Positions 52,519 to 60,948 of a stretch of 64,000 nucleotides of DNA are shown here, one piece after another. Under the pieces are notes generated by a model that saw nothing but the letters and a program-made list of their open reading frames with translations, did no database searches and had not been told where the DNA came from. Location of the stretch: positions 109,193 through 173,192 of the forward strand of contig CAVUFN010000018.1 in assembly GCA_963740765.1 (NCBI GenBank), given 5' to 3'. Position numbers and translations under genes: made by a program. Source of the stretch: DATLGB01 sp963740765. GTDB taxonomy: Bacteria; Actinomycetota; Thermoleophilia; Solirubrobacterales; Solirubrobacteraceae. Numbering within the stretch: position 1 is the first letter of the stretch; each line of letters begins with the position of its first letter.

Positions 52519-53394
52519 CTAGTGCAGGCCGCCGCTGCGGACCTCCGCGCGCAGGCGGTCCGGGTAGTTCGTGATGATCCCGTCGACCCCCGCCGCGATC
52601 AGCGCGGCCATGCGCTCGGGGTTGTCGACGGTGAAGGCGATGACGTCGAGGCGCCGTGCATGGGCGGCGCCGACCAGCGTCGGGGTCGCCCTGGCCGCCG
52701 GGACGGCGACGGCGTCGAACCCGGCGCGCTGCACCGCGCTGGCGAGGCCGGAGCGGAACGGCCGCGAGCGCACGCGGACGCCGCCGAGCCAGCGGCTGCC
52801 GGGGAACAGCGTCACGTCGTTGGCAAGCGCCTGCAGGCGCAGCCGCGGCTCGCGCCGGGCGATCTCGCGCAGCACGCGCCAATCGAAGGACTGCACGGTT
52901 GTCCGTCGCACGGCGCGCGCCGCGCGTACGGCGTCCACGATGTGGCGCGCGATCACCGCGGGCGCGTAGGTGTCACGCGGCTGGTAGGGGTCGATCTTCG
53001 CCTCCACCAGGACCCGCGTACCGGGGACCGCCCGGAAGACCTGGTCCAGCGTCGGGACGTGAGCGCCGGGCGCCTCCGGCGTCCCGCAATCCAGCCGCCG
53101 GACCTGGCGCAGCGTCAGGTTCTTGAAGAAGCGGTTCCGGTAGGGGCCGCGACAGACGCTGACGCGCAGGTCGTGGCGGGCGATGATCTGCAGGTCGCGG
53201 GTCAGCGTCACGTCGGCTTCGACGGAGGTGGCGCCCGCCTGCGCCCCGGCCTGGAACCCGATGATCGTGTTCTCGGGCGCGAGCCCGCGGGCTCCCCGAT
53301 GTCCGATCACCTCGAAGGAGCGGGCGTCGGCGATCTGCAGCGCGAATACGATCCCCGCGATGGCGAAGGTCTTCGAGGAGATCACGGAGCACAT
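52519..53394 (-). CDS. Secreted glycerophosphodiester phosphodiesterase
   Basis: The product is 291 aa from ATG 53394-53392, with an alternative GTG at 53385. A hydrophobic leader (FAIAGIVFALQIADA) precedes the GDPD core: VIGHRGARGLAPENTIIGF (catalytic His, Glu-Asn-Thr), EADVTLTRD, ARHDLRV, LVEAKI, VQSFDW and the closing FTVDNPERMAALIAAGVDGIITNYPD. It cleaves glycerophosphodiesters to glycerol-3-phosphate. Its start region overlaps the divergent PNPOx-like gene by 35 bp. Confidence 0.88.
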   Translation of the reverse strand: MCSVISSKTFAIAGIVFALQIADARSFEVIGHRGARGLAPENTIIGFQAGAQAGATSVEADVTLTRDLQIIARHDLRVSVCRGPYRNRFFKNLTLRQVRRLDCGTPEAPGAHVPTLDQVFRAVPGTRVLVEAKIDPYQPRDTYAPAVIARHIVDAVRAARAVRRTTVQSFDWRVLREIARREPRLRLQALANDVTLFPGSRWLGGVRVRSRPFRSGLASAVQRAGFDAVAVPAARATPTLVGAAHARRLDVIAFTVDNPERMAALIAAGVDGIITNYPDRLRAEVRSGGLH

Positions 53395-53926
53395 CCGTGC
53401 GTGGGTCGGTCGCCAGTCCATGTTCTTCGTCGCCACTGCCCCCTTGCAACCCGACGGGCACGTGAATGTCTCGCCGAAGGGACCGATCGGGTCGCTGCGG
53501 ATCACCGGTCCCCGCTCGCTCTCCTTCCTGGACATCAGCGGCAGCGGGGCGGAGACCATCGCACACCTGCGCGAGAACGGCCGCATCGTGATCATGCTGT
53601 GCGCGTTCGAGGGACCGCCGCGGATCGTGCGCTTCCACGGGACCGGCACCGTGCTGCGCTGGGACGAGCCCGGCTTCGACGCGGCGGCGGCCGGCTTCGA
53701 GCACCTGACGATCCCGGAGGCGCTGCGCGCGGTCGTCACGGTGGACGTCACCCGCGTCTCGGACTCGTGCGGCTACGGGGTCCCGCTGATGGCCTTCGAG
53801 GGGACGCGCGAGCACCACGCCCTGTCGTCGGCCAAGAAGCTGCGGGTGATGGGCGCCGACGGCTACGAGGCACGCAAGCTCACCAAGAACGCGGTCTCCC
53901 TCGACGGCCTGCCGGCGGTCGATTAG
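53360..53926 (+). CDS. Pyridoxamine-5'-phosphate-oxidase-like flavin protein
   Basis: The product is 188 aa from ATG 53360; TACGAT (53347-53352) is 7 nt upstream. The split-barrel fold is indicated by SMFFVATAPLQPDGHVNVSPKG, then LSFLDISGSGAETIAHLRENGRI, and a long C-terminal helix. Related proteins bind FMN or F420. Substrate unknown. Its start lies inside the divergent GDPD gene and its stop is directly followed by the pgsA GTG. Confidence 0.8.
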   Translation: MAKVFEEITEHIRAWVGRQSMFFVATAPLQPDGHVNVSPKGPIGSLRITGPRSLSFLDISGSGAETIAHLRENGRIVIMLCAFEGPPRIVRFHGTGTVLRWDEPGFDAAAAGFEHLTIPEALRAVVTVDVTRVSDSCGYGVPLMAFEGTREHHALSSAKKLRVMGADGYEARKLTKNAVSLDGLPAVD

Positions 53927-54472
53927 GTGTTCGAGCCCACCCTCCCGAACCTCCTCACCGTCTTTCGCATCCTGCTCGTCCCCGTGCTGGTGGTCGTGCT
54001 GCTGTCGGAGGTCTTCGACGCGACCTGGCCGGCGGCGGTCGTGTTCGTCGTCGCCTCGGCCACCGACGTCGCCGACGGGTACCTCGCGCGCCGCAACGAC
54101 CAGGTCACCAACTTCGGCAAGCTGTGGGACCCGCTCGCGGACAAGCTGCTCGTCACCGCCGCGCTCGTCTCCCTGGTCGATCTGGGCCGGGTCGAGGCGT
54201 GGGTGGCGATGGTGGTGATCGCCCGTGAGTTCGCGGTCACCGGGCTGCGCCAGGTCGCCGTCGAGCAGGGTCACGTGATCGCCGCGAGCGTCGCCGGCAA
54301 GGTCAAGACGTTCCTGCAGGTGGCGATGGTCCTGGTGCTGATCATCGTCGCCGATCACACCGTCCTCGTCGACCTGCTCGTGTATCTCACGGTCGCCGTG
54401 ACGGTCGGATCCGGGGCCGGCTACTTCTACCGCCTGCAGCACACGGCAGCCGAAGAACTCAGGCCGTCATAA
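53927..54472 (+). CDS. pgsA: CDP-diacylglycerol-glycerol-3-phosphate 3-phosphatidyltransferase
   Basis: The product is 181 aa from GTG 53927, immediately after the previous TAG. It starts LPNLLTVFRILLVPVLVV and carries the complete CDP-alcohol phosphotransferase motif DVADGYLAR, 8 residues, GKLWDPLADKLL. Five to six membrane segments. It makes phosphatidylglycerol phosphate, the first committed step to phosphatidylglycerol and cardiolipin. It lies 34 bp upstream of the sigma-factor gene. Confidence 0.92.
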   Translation: MFEPTLPNLLTVFRILLVPVLVVVLLSEVFDATWPAAVVFVVASATDVADGYLARRNDQVTNFGKLWDPLADKLLVTAALVSLVDLGRVEAWVAMVVIAREFAVTGLRQVAVEQGHVIAASVAGKVKTFLQVAMVLVLIIVADHTVLVDLLVYLTVAVTVGSGAGYFYRLQHTAAEELRPS

Positions 54473-54506
54473 GAAATGGGCCATCCGCTCCGTTCATTGG
54501 CTGACC

Positions 54507-55556
54507 ATGGAGACCCTGCTCGATGACGGAGGCCCGGTTGCCGCACTGCCCGACCTCCAGCCCCTGATCGCCGAAGGCCAGGAGCGCGGCTCGCTCACGG
54601 CCGAGCGGATCGCCACGGCGCTGGCCGACGTGGACATCACCAAGGAGCAGATCCTCGAGCTGCACGACTACCTCGCCGAGCAGGGCATCGCGATCCTGTC
54701 GCCCGCCCGCGAGGTCGACCTCACCGTCGAGCCGTCGCTGGACTCCCTGCGCCTCTACCTGCGCTCGATCGGCCGCGTCGGGCTGCTGACCGCCGAGCGG
54801 GAGGTCGAGCTCGCGCGGCGCATCGAGCGCGGCGACCTCGCCGCCAAGCAGGCGATGGTCGAGGCCAACCTGCGCCTCGTGGTCTCCATCGCCAAGGGCT
54901 ACCTCGGCCGTGGCCTGTCCTTTCTCGACCTCATCCAGGAGGGCTCGCTCGGGCTCATCCGCGCGGTCGAGAAGTTCGACTACCGCCGCGGCTACAAGTT
55001 CTCCACCTACGCCACCTGGTGGATCCGCCAGGCCGTCACCCGCGCCGTCGCCGACAAGGGCCGCACCATCCGCATCCCCGTCCACATGGTCGAGCGCCTC
55101 AACAAGGTCGCCCACGTCGAGCGCTCCCTCGTGCAGGACCTCGGCCGCGAGCCGACGCCCGAGGAGGTCGCCGCCCAGCTCGACTGGTCCGTGCGCGAGG
55201 TCCGCGACATCCAGCGCATCGCCCAGCAGCCCGTCTCCCTCGAGAAGCCGGTCGGGGACGACGACTCCTCTTCGCTGGGCGACTTCGTCGAGGACGAGTC
55301 GGCGGTCTCCCCGTTCGAGAGCGCGTCGCTGAGCATGCGCAACGAGAACGTCCGTGCGGCGCTCAGGGCGCTGCCCGCGCGCGAGCGCGAGGTGATCGAG
55401 ATGCGCTACGGCCTCGCCGGCCCGCGCCCGTTCACGCTGGAGGAGGTCGGCAAGGCCTTCAACGTCACCCGCGAGCGCATCCGCCAGATCGAGTCGCACA
55501 CGCTCAAGAAGCTCGAGTCGCTGCCCGAAGCGCAGCAGCTCCGCGGTCTCGGCTGA
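54507..55556 (+). CDS. sigA: Primary sigma-70 factor (RpoD/SigA type)
   Basis: The product is 349 aa. Residues 15-70 are a short region 1.1. Region 1.2 is RLYLRSIGRVGLLTAEREVELARRI-like (about 80-105). Regions 2.1-2.4 include NLRLVVSIAKGY, FLDLIQEGSLGLIRAVEKFDY and FSTYATWWIRQAVTRAVAD. Region 3 includes RIPVHMVERLNKV, and region 4.2 ends with FTLEEVGKAFNVTRERIRQIES. All blocks are intact, as in housekeeping sigma factors. It is followed by a hairpin terminator. Confidence 0.93.
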   Translation: METLLDDGGPVAALPDLQPLIAEGQERGSLTAERIATALADVDITKEQILELHDYLAEQGIAILSPAREVDLTVEPSLDSLRLYLRSIGRVGLLTAEREVELARRIERGDLAAKQAMVEANLRLVVSIAKGYLGRGLSFLDLIQEGSLGLIRAVEKFDYRRGYKFSTYATWWIRQAVTRAVADKGRTIRIPVHMVERLNKVAHVERSLVQDLGREPTPEEVAAQLDWSVREVRDIQRIAQQPVSLEKPVGDDDSSSLGDFVEDESAVSPFESASLSMRNENVRAALRALPAREREVIEMRYGLAGPRPFTLEEVGKAFNVTRERIRQIESHTLKKLESLPEAQQLRGLG

Positions 55557-55561
55557 CCTGA

Positions 55562-55579
55562 CCCGCGCTCAAGCGCGGG
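55562..55579 (+). terminator. Hairpin after sigma-factor gene
   Basis: CCCGCGCT and AGCGCGGG are perfectly complementary around a 2-nt centre, 5 bp after the sigA stop. No T-run follows, so termination may be weak. Confidence 0.5.
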
Positions 55580-55603
55580 CGGGCGGGCCGTCCGGTCGAG
55601 GTA

Positions 55604-55617
55604 CGAACATACGTTCC
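55604..55617 (+). promoter_or_regulatory. LexA/SOS box directly before the PD-(D/E)XK-like gene
   Basis: CGAACATACGTTCC fits the Gram-positive LexA (DinR) consensus CGAAC-RNRY-GTTYC at every position and is a near-perfect dyad (GAAC-N4-GTTC). It ends 2 bp before ATG 55620, where repressor binding would block transcription. Confidence 0.75.
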
Positions 55618-55619
55618 CC

Positions 55620-56018
55620 ATGAACACGCGCCAGCAGGGCGATCAGGGAGAGGCATCGGCGATCGAATGGCTTGTGAGCCGCGGCGCGCCCGTCTACATC
55701 CCGTTCGGCCACAGCCCCGATATCGATCTCGTCGCCTGGTGGGAGGGGCGCTTGATCGGTGTGCAGGTCAAGACGACGGCGCGGCGCATGCCCAAGGGCC
55801 GCTGGCAGCCGATGCTGTGCACGAAGGGAGGCAACCAGAGCTGGGGCGGGGTCGCGAAGCTGTTCGACGCGGCGCGCTGCGACTACCTGTTCGTGCTCGT
55901 CGGGGACGGCCGTAGATGGTTCATGCCGTCGAGCGCCGTCGAAGCTCGTACCGCGATCGTCCTCGGCGGCCCGAAGTACGCAGAGTTCGAGGTCGAGCGC
56001 GGGCGTGAATTCGCGTGA
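55620..56018 (+). CDS. Small PD-(D/E)XK-nuclease-like protein, probably SOS-controlled
   Basis: The product is 132 aa. The pattern GHSPDIDLVAWWEGRLIGVQVKTT fits a PD-(D/E)XK core (Asp in DIDLVA, then Q-x-K in VQVKTT), preceded by the helix QGDQGEASAIEWLVSRG that opens many Holliday-junction-resolvase and restriction-like folds. The next block (GGNQSWGGVAKLFDAARCDYLFVLV) completes the sheet. It could be a standalone nuclease or a DNA-binding relative. A LexA-type box covers its promoter, so damage-inducible expression is likely. It sits between sigA and tRNA-Tyr. Confidence 0.75.
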   Translation: MNTRQQGDQGEASAIEWLVSRGAPVYIPFGHSPDIDLVAWWEGRLIGVQVKTTARRMPKGRWQPMLCTKGGNQSWGGVAKLFDAARCDYLFVLVGDGRRWFMPSSAVEARTAIVLGGPKYAEFEVERGREFA

Positions 56019-56042
56019 TCGCTAGCATGCCGCCTCGCCTTT

Positions 56043-56124
<82 letters not shown>

Positions 56125-56142
56125 TTGCGTAGGGTGCTTGCC

Positions 56143-56928
56143 ATGGCACGCATCAAGATCGGGGTCCAGGTCCAGCCGCAGCACGCGGACATCGACGGGA
56201 TGCGCCGGGCGTGGCGCGAGGCCGACGAGCTCGGCGTCGACACGATCTTCAACTGGGACCACTTCTATCCGCTCTACGGGGAGCCGGACGGCCCGCACTT
56301 CGAGGCGCTGACGACTCTCGCCAGCATGGCCGAGAACACCGAGCGCGCGATGATCGGCTCGCTGGTCATCTGCAACAGCTACCGCAACCCCGAGTACCTC
56401 GCGGACGCGCACCGGACGATCGACCACCTCAGCGGCGGGCGCGCCATCCTGGGGATCGGCGCCGGCTGGTTCCAGCGCGATTACGACGAGTACGGCTACG
56501 AGTTCGGCGACGCGCCGTATCGCCTGCGCGAGCTGCGCGCATCGCTCCCGCGGATCAAGGAGCGCCTCGGCAAGCTCAACCCGCCCCCCGTCGGCAAGCT
56601 CCCGATCCTCATCGGCGGCAGCGGCCCGAAGGTCACGCTCAAGCTCGTCGCCCAGTACGGCGACATGTGGCACTCGTTCGGCGACGCGGACGCCTTCCGC
56701 AAGAAGGACGGCATCCTGCGCGGGCACTGCGAGACGGTCGGGCGCGACCCCGACGAGATCGAGCGCACGTGGGGCGCCCACAGCGGCCTGGACGGCGCCG
56801 CGGCCGACGAACTGGTCGACGCCGGGGTCCAGCACCTGATCGCGGGCATCGGCGGGGACGGCAGCGGCTACGACCTGGGGGCCGTTCGCGAACTCATCCA
56901 GTGGCGCGACGCGCGCGGCGACGCGTAG
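56143..56928 (+). CDS. LLM-class F420-dependent oxidoreductase
   Basis: The product is 261 aa from ATG 56143; TAGGGT (56130-56135) is 7 nt upstream. Luciferase-like monooxygenase blocks: KIGVQVQPQHADIDGMRRAW, FNWDHFYPLYG, the RAILGIGAGWFQRDYDEYG signature and LPILIGGSGPK. The actinobacterial branch uses coenzyme F420. It ends 10 bp before the acyl-CoA dehydrogenase gene, and its TAG forms that gene's probable -10. Confidence 0.9.
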   Translation: MARIKIGVQVQPQHADIDGMRRAWREADELGVDTIFNWDHFYPLYGEPDGPHFEALTTLASMAENTERAMIGSLVICNSYRNPEYLADAHRTIDHLSGGRAILGIGAGWFQRDYDEYGYEFGDAPYRLRELRASLPRIKERLGKLNPPPVGKLPILIGGSGPKVTLKLVAQYGDMWHSFGDADAFRKKDGILRGHCETVGRDPDEIERTWGAHSGLDGAAADELVDAGVQHLIAGIGGDGSGYDLGAVRELIQWRDARGDA

Positions 56929-56938
56929 CATCAGCCCC

Positions 56939-58135
56939 ATGTCCACCGCCGCAGAGGCGTCGCCGACGACGACGCTCAACCCGCAGGACTTCCTGGACAC
57001 GGACTGGCTCCTCACCGGCGAGGAGAAGCTGATCCGCGAGAACGTCCGCAACTACGTCCAGAAGGAAGTGCTCCCGCACGTCGGAGACTGGTTCGACAAG
57101 GGCGTGCTGCCGGCGCGCGAGCTGGCCAAGGCGTTCGGCGACCTCGGGCTGCTCGGCATGCACCTGGAGGGCTACGGGTGCGCCGGCGCGAGCGCCATGA
57201 GCTACGGCCTCGCCGTGCTCGAGCTCGAGGCAGGGGACAGCGGGATCCGCTCCCTCGTCTCCGTCCAGGGCTCGCTGGCGATGTACGCGATCTGGAAGTA
57301 CGGGTCCGAGGAGCAGAAGCAGGAGTGGCTCCCGCGCATGGCGGCCGGGGACGCGGTCGGCTGTTTCGGCCTCACCGAGCCGGACTTCGGCTCCAACCCC
57401 GGCGGGATGCGCACGCGCGCCAAGCGCGACGGGGACGACTGGGTCCTCAACGGCCAGAAGATGTGGATCACCAACGGGTCGATCGCCGACGTCGCCGTCG
57501 TCTGGGCGCGCACCGACGATCGCGTCCGCGGCTTCGTCGTCCCGACGGACACGCCGGGCTTCAGCGCCCCGGAGATCCACAAGAAGCTGTCGCTGCGCGC
57601 GAGCGTGACCAGCGAGCTCGTGCTCGAAGACGTCCGCCTGCCCGGCGACGCGGTCCTGCCCGAGTCGGCCGGCATCGCCTCTCCGCTGGGGTGCCTGAAC
57701 GAGGCCCGCTCGGGCATCGTGTTCGGCGCGATGGGGGCGGCCCGCGCCTGCCTCGAGTCCGCCGTCGAGTACTCCAAGACGCGGGTGCAGTTCGACCGCC
57801 CGATCGGCGGCTTCCAGCTCACCCAGAAGAAGCTCGCCGACATGGCCGTCGAGGTCAACCGCGGGACGCTGCTCGCCTACCACCTCGGCCGCCTCAAGGA
57901 CGCGGGCCGGGCGGTGCCCGATCAGGTGTCGATGGGCAAGCTCGCCAACGTCAACGCCGCGCTGTGGGTCGCGCGCGAGGCCCGGCAGATCCTCGGAGGA
58001 AACGGCATCACGCTGGAGTATCCGGTCATCCGGCACATGAACAACCTGGAGTCCGTCGTCACGTACGAGGGGACCGCCGAGGTGCACGCGCTCGTCATCG
58101 GGCACGCGCTGACGGGGATCCAGGCCTTCCGCTAA
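56939..58135 (+). CDS. Glutaryl-CoA-dehydrogenase-like acyl-CoA dehydrogenase
   Basis: The product is 398 aa. Motifs: CFGLTEPDFGSNPGGMRT, VLNGQKMWITNGSIADV, CLNEARSGIVFGAMGAA, FQLTQKKLADM, and the active-site ending YEGTAEVHALVIGHALTG with catalytic Glu. The overall pattern fits glutaryl-CoA dehydrogenase, which turns glutaryl-CoA to crotonyl-CoA in Lys/Trp and benzoyl-CoA breakdown. The N-terminal 25 residues are an extension. TAGCAT (56926-56931) is 7 nt before ATG. Confidence 0.88.
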   Translation: MSTAAEASPTTTLNPQDFLDTDWLLTGEEKLIRENVRNYVQKEVLPHVGDWFDKGVLPARELAKAFGDLGLLGMHLEGYGCAGASAMSYGLAVLELEAGDSGIRSLVSVQGSLAMYAIWKYGSEEQKQEWLPRMAAGDAVGCFGLTEPDFGSNPGGMRTRAKRDGDDWVLNGQKMWITNGSIADVAVVWARTDDRVRGFVVPTDTPGFSAPEIHKKLSLRASVTSELVLEDVRLPGDAVLPESAGIASPLGCLNEARSGIVFGAMGAARACLESAVEYSKTRVQFDRPIGGFQLTQKKLADMAVEVNRGTLLAYHLGRLKDAGRAVPDQVSMGKLANVNAALWVAREARQILGGNGITLEYPVIRHMNNLESVVTYEGTAEVHALVIGHALTGIQAFR

Positions 58136-58153
58136 CCGAGGAGCGTCCTTTCC

Positions 58154-58456
58154 ATGATGTGTCTGGTCACCGTCCGGCAGCTCAAGCCGGGCAGCTACGA
58201 CGATTTCCGCGCCGCGTGGACGCCCGACCCGTGGCCGCCGCAGCTCCAGCGCGTCGAGGTCCTGCGCAACGACGACGACCCCGACCAGGTGATGACCGTC
58301 GGCTACCTCGACGTCACCGCCGACGAGCTGGACGCGATGCGCGACCAGGAGGAGATCCTGGAGGGCGAGGCGGCCCGGCTCGAGCGCATCGCCCCGTTCG
58401 AGGACCAGGTCCTCGTCAACGGCATCTTCGAGCTCGTCGAGGAGGTCACGGGGTGA
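58154..58456 (+). CDS. Hypothetical 100-aa ferredoxin-fold-like protein
   Basis: The product is 100 aa starting MMCLVTVRQLKPGSYDDFRAAW, then strands and helices (QVMTVGYLDV, DELDAMRDQEE) compatible with a dimeric alpha/beta barrel of the antibiotic-biosynthesis-monooxygenase type. It follows the dehydrogenase by 18 bp and overlaps the next gene start (GTGA), so it is part of that operon. No catalytic residue is apparent. Confidence 0.75.
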   Translation: MMCLVTVRQLKPGSYDDFRAAWTPDPWPPQLQRVEVLRNDDDPDQVMTVGYLDVTADELDAMRDQEEILEGEAARLERIAPFEDQVLVNGIFELVEEVTG

Positions 58457-58779
58457 GGGTCGTCGTGCTCGTCCTTGCGGCCCTGGCGTTCACGGCCGCG
58501 CCCGCCGTGGCCAAGACGTGCGCCAACCCGCCGTTCCCCGGCTCGGGCTACTTCACCTCGCTGTCGGTGAAGAAGACGGGCTGCGCCGCCGGCAAGGCGG
58601 TCGCGCTCGCGTGGACGAACTGCCGCCGCGGCAACGGGCCCAAGGGCCGCTGCACGCAGAAGGTCAAGGGGTACTCCTGCACCGAGAAGCGCGTCTCGAT
58701 CCCCACGGAGTTCGACGGCGTCGTCTCGTGCAGGAAGGGTCACAAGCGCGTGAAGTTCTCCTACCAGCAGAACACGTAG
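58453..58779 (+). CDS. Small secreted six-cysteine protein
   Basis: The product is 108 aa from GTG 58453 overlapping the previous stop. Signal peptide 1-20 (AVAK). The mature basic protein has Cys at 23, 44, 57, 67, 76 and 93, with KGYSCTEKR and VVSCRKGHKRVKFSY near the end. It shares general plan and C-terminal aromatic strand with the 103-aa protein at 218-529, with two extra Cys. Function unknown; a disulfide-stabilised extracellular fold is likely. Confidence 0.78.
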   Translation: MRVVVLVLAALAFTAAPAVAKTCANPPFPGSGYFTSLSVKKTGCAAGKAVALAWTNCRRGNGPKGRCTQKVKGYSCTEKRVSIPTEFDGVVSCRKGHKRVKFSYQQNT

Positions 58780-58783
58780 CGCG

Positions 58784-59749
58784 ATGCGGTGGCTCGGGCT
58801 GGCGGTCGCGATCGCGGTGCTGTCGGCCGCGCCCGCGCACGCCGTCCCGACCTGCTTCGCCGCCGCCGCCCGCGATCCCGAGACGTCGTGCTCGAACCCG
58901 GCGCTGCGCCTCGCCGCCCGGCCCGGCCTGGCCGCGGCCCTGATCACGCCCAGCTACCCGTGCACCGGCAACGGGACGGTGGGGGACGCGGCCAGCCGCA
59001 TCGACGGCGCGCTGTTCGCCTGCGCGTTCGGGACGCCGGAGGCCGAGGCCACGCGGACCGTCGCGCTGGTCGGCGACAGCCACGCGATGGCGTGGCGCGC
59101 CGGCGTGGCGGGCGCGTTCAAGCGCCTGGGGTGGCGCGGGATGGACCTGACCCGCAGCCACTGCGCGTTCTCGGCCTCGGTGCGTGACCTCGACGAGCCC
59201 GAAGAGGTGATCGGGTGCGTGCGCTTCAACATCCGCGTGATCGACTGGCTGGAGGCGCATCCCGAGGTGACCGCCGTCGTCGTCGGGCACCAGACCGCCG
59301 GCACGCCGTACATCGCGCCGCCCGGCCTGACGTCGTTCCAGGCGGAGACGCTCGGCTTCCAGACGGCCTGGGAGGCCCTGCCGGCGTCCGTCGAGCGTGT
59401 GCTGGCCCTCCGCGACAACCCGGCCTACCACAGCGCGATCCACGTCGTCCGTTGCGTTCGCCGCGCCCGCCGCGCGGGTGTCTCCCCGGGTGCGTTCTGC
59501 GCCCGCCCGCGGCGCGAGTCACTGCATCCCGACGCGTACGTCGACGCGGTCGACGGCCTCGGCGAGGCCCGCTACGCGCTGATCGACATGACCGACTTCT
59601 TCTGCTCGCGCCGCAAGTGCTTCCCGGTGATCGGCGGCGCGCTCGTCACCAAGGACGGCCGGCACCTGACCCGCGTCTTCTCGACGAGCCTGGGTCCGTA
59701 CCTGGCGCGCGCCTTCAGGCGGGTGGTCGACCCGTACTTCCTGCCGTGA
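58784..59749 (+). CDS. Secreted standalone SGNH-fold esterase/acetyltransferase domain
   Basis: The product is 321 aa with a signal peptide (1-20). The SGNH block GDSHAMAWRAG holds the nucleophile Ser, and DGRHLTRVFS near the C-terminus holds the catalytic Asp-x2-His. Several Cys (CFAAA, CAFGT, CAFSAS, FFCSRRKC) suggest disulfides. In OafA-type proteins this domain is fused to a ten-helix acyltransferase-3; here the membrane part is absent, so it must act alone or with a separate partner. It overlaps the convergent lipase gene by 35 bp. Confidence 0.83.
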   Translation: MRWLGLAVAIAVLSAAPAHAVPTCFAAAARDPETSCSNPALRLAARPGLAAALITPSYPCTGNGTVGDAASRIDGALFACAFGTPEAEATRTVALVGDSHAMAWRAGVAGAFKRLGWRGMDLTRSHCAFSASVRDLDEPEEVIGCVRFNIRVIDWLEAHPEVTAVVVGHQTAGTPYIAPPGLTSFQAETLGFQTAWEALPASVERVLALRDNPAYHSAIHVVRCVRRARRAGVSPGAFCARPRRESLHPDAYVDAVDGLGEARYALIDMTDFFCSRRKCFPVIGGALVTKDGRHLTRVFSTSLGPYLARAFRRVVDPYFLP

Positions 59750-60893
59750 GGCGGGTGGTGCTCGCGACCAGCGCGGGCCGATCGGTACGCGCACGGCCGA
59801 GGAAGCGCTCGAGGTGTTCGAAGACGCGCTCGTGGTTGAGCAGGTGGAAGTGGTTGAGGCCGCCGAGGTGGACGCAGTCGTCGACCGAGACCTCGACGTC
59901 CTTCGGGCCCCGGGCTGACCCCTCGCGGACGAGGAAGTCACCGAGCACGAGGCCGATGGGGTGCTTCGGATCGGCCGTGAAAGTCGCACCGAGGAACAGG
60001 TGGTGGACGCCGTCGATCAGCGGCCCGCACTCGATCCCGTGGCGAAGGTCGCGGATGCCCGCGCTGCGCTGGTCGAGGATGCTCCCGAGCGGCGCGACCT
60101 CGGGCAGCTTGGCCAGCAGCCCTGCGGCGCGGTGGACGACCTGCTCCAGCGGCGCGCCCTGGTTGGGGCTGCCCAGGCAGGCGACATGCGTGAGGAGGTG
60201 GCGCCAGCTCGACTCCTCGGCGCCCGCGACGCGGACCACGAGTCCGCCCATCGAGTGCCCGACGAGGGCGATCCGCCCGATCGGCCCGGGCCACTGCTCG
60301 ACCACGTCCTCCAGCAGGCGCGCGAGGCGGCGGCCGTTCTCGAGGATCGGCAGGCCGCTGTTGTACCGGACGTGAATGGGCGTCCAGCCGTCCTCGGCCA
60401 GCCGCTCGCCGTAGGACCCGGCCGCGCCCCACGAGCGCTCCGTCTCGAACAGCCCGTGGACGAGCACGACGAGCGACGGCGAGTGCGGGGTGAGGTCCTC
60501 GACCGCGGCCGGCATCCCGTCCCGCCAGAGCCCCATGTGGGTGGCCAGCGCGTCGTCCTCCAGCGCCAGCTCGTGGCCGATCAGCCCGTTGACGACGGCC
60601 TGGACCTGCGCCCCGCGCTTCGAGCGCGAGACGATCTCCGGATCCACGCCGCGCGCCTTGGCGACCATCGCACCGGCCTTCGCGCCCGTGGACACCCCCA
60701 CGCGCACCCCCGCGTAGACCGCGGTCGAGATGCCGTCGTGCAGCGCGCGCGCCGGGAGCGCCGCCGGCCCGAGCCGCGTGAAGATCCTGTTGGCGACCGC
60801 AGCGTGGACACCCTGCGCGGGCGTCGTCGCGAGCCGGTCGACGCCGTCCCCGGCCGCCCGCCCCAGCGCGCCCAGCTCGTCCTTGAAGGTCAT
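59715..60893 (-). CDS. Alpha/beta hydrolase, lipase-like
   Basis: The product is 392 aa from ATG 60893-60891. A helical N-terminal part (residues 1-120, no signal peptide) precedes the hydrolase core: LVVLVHGLFETERSWG, the nucleophile elbow VGHSMGGLVVR, and a late His in VHLGGLNHFHLLNH. The pattern fits PGAP1/triacylglycerol-lipase-like esterases. A CCGTGT-T-ACACGG dyad lies upstream. Confidence 0.83.
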   Translation of the reverse strand: MTFKDELGALGRAAGDGVDRLATTPAQGVHAAVANRIFTRLGPAALPARALHDGISTAVYAGVRVGVSTGAKAGAMVAKARGVDPEIVSRSKRGAQVQAVVNGLIGHELALEDDALATHMGLWRDGMPAAVEDLTPHSPSLVVLVHGLFETERSWGAAGSYGERLAEDGWTPIHVRYNSGLPILENGRRLARLLEDVVEQWPGPIGRIALVGHSMGGLVVRVAGAEESSWRHLLTHVACLGSPNQGAPLEQVVHRAAGLLAKLPEVAPLGSILDQRSAGIRDLRHGIECGPLIDGVHHLFLGATFTADPKHPIGLVLGDFLVREGSARGPKDVEVSVDDCVHLGGLNHFHLLNHERVFEHLERFLGRARTDRPALVASTTRLTAGSTGRPPA

Positions 60894-60918
60894 GCCCCAA
60901 GAAAACCACATCACCGAC

Positions 60919-60931
60919 CCGTGTTACACGG
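60919..60931. promoter_or_regulatory. Dyad upstream of lipase-like gene
   Basis: CCGTGT and ACACGG flank a central T in the gap between the lipase start (60893) and the CAP-protein stop (60949). It may be an operator for the lipase gene. Support is from symmetry only. Confidence 0.35.
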
Positions 60932-60948
60932 ATCGATGTCACACAGCG

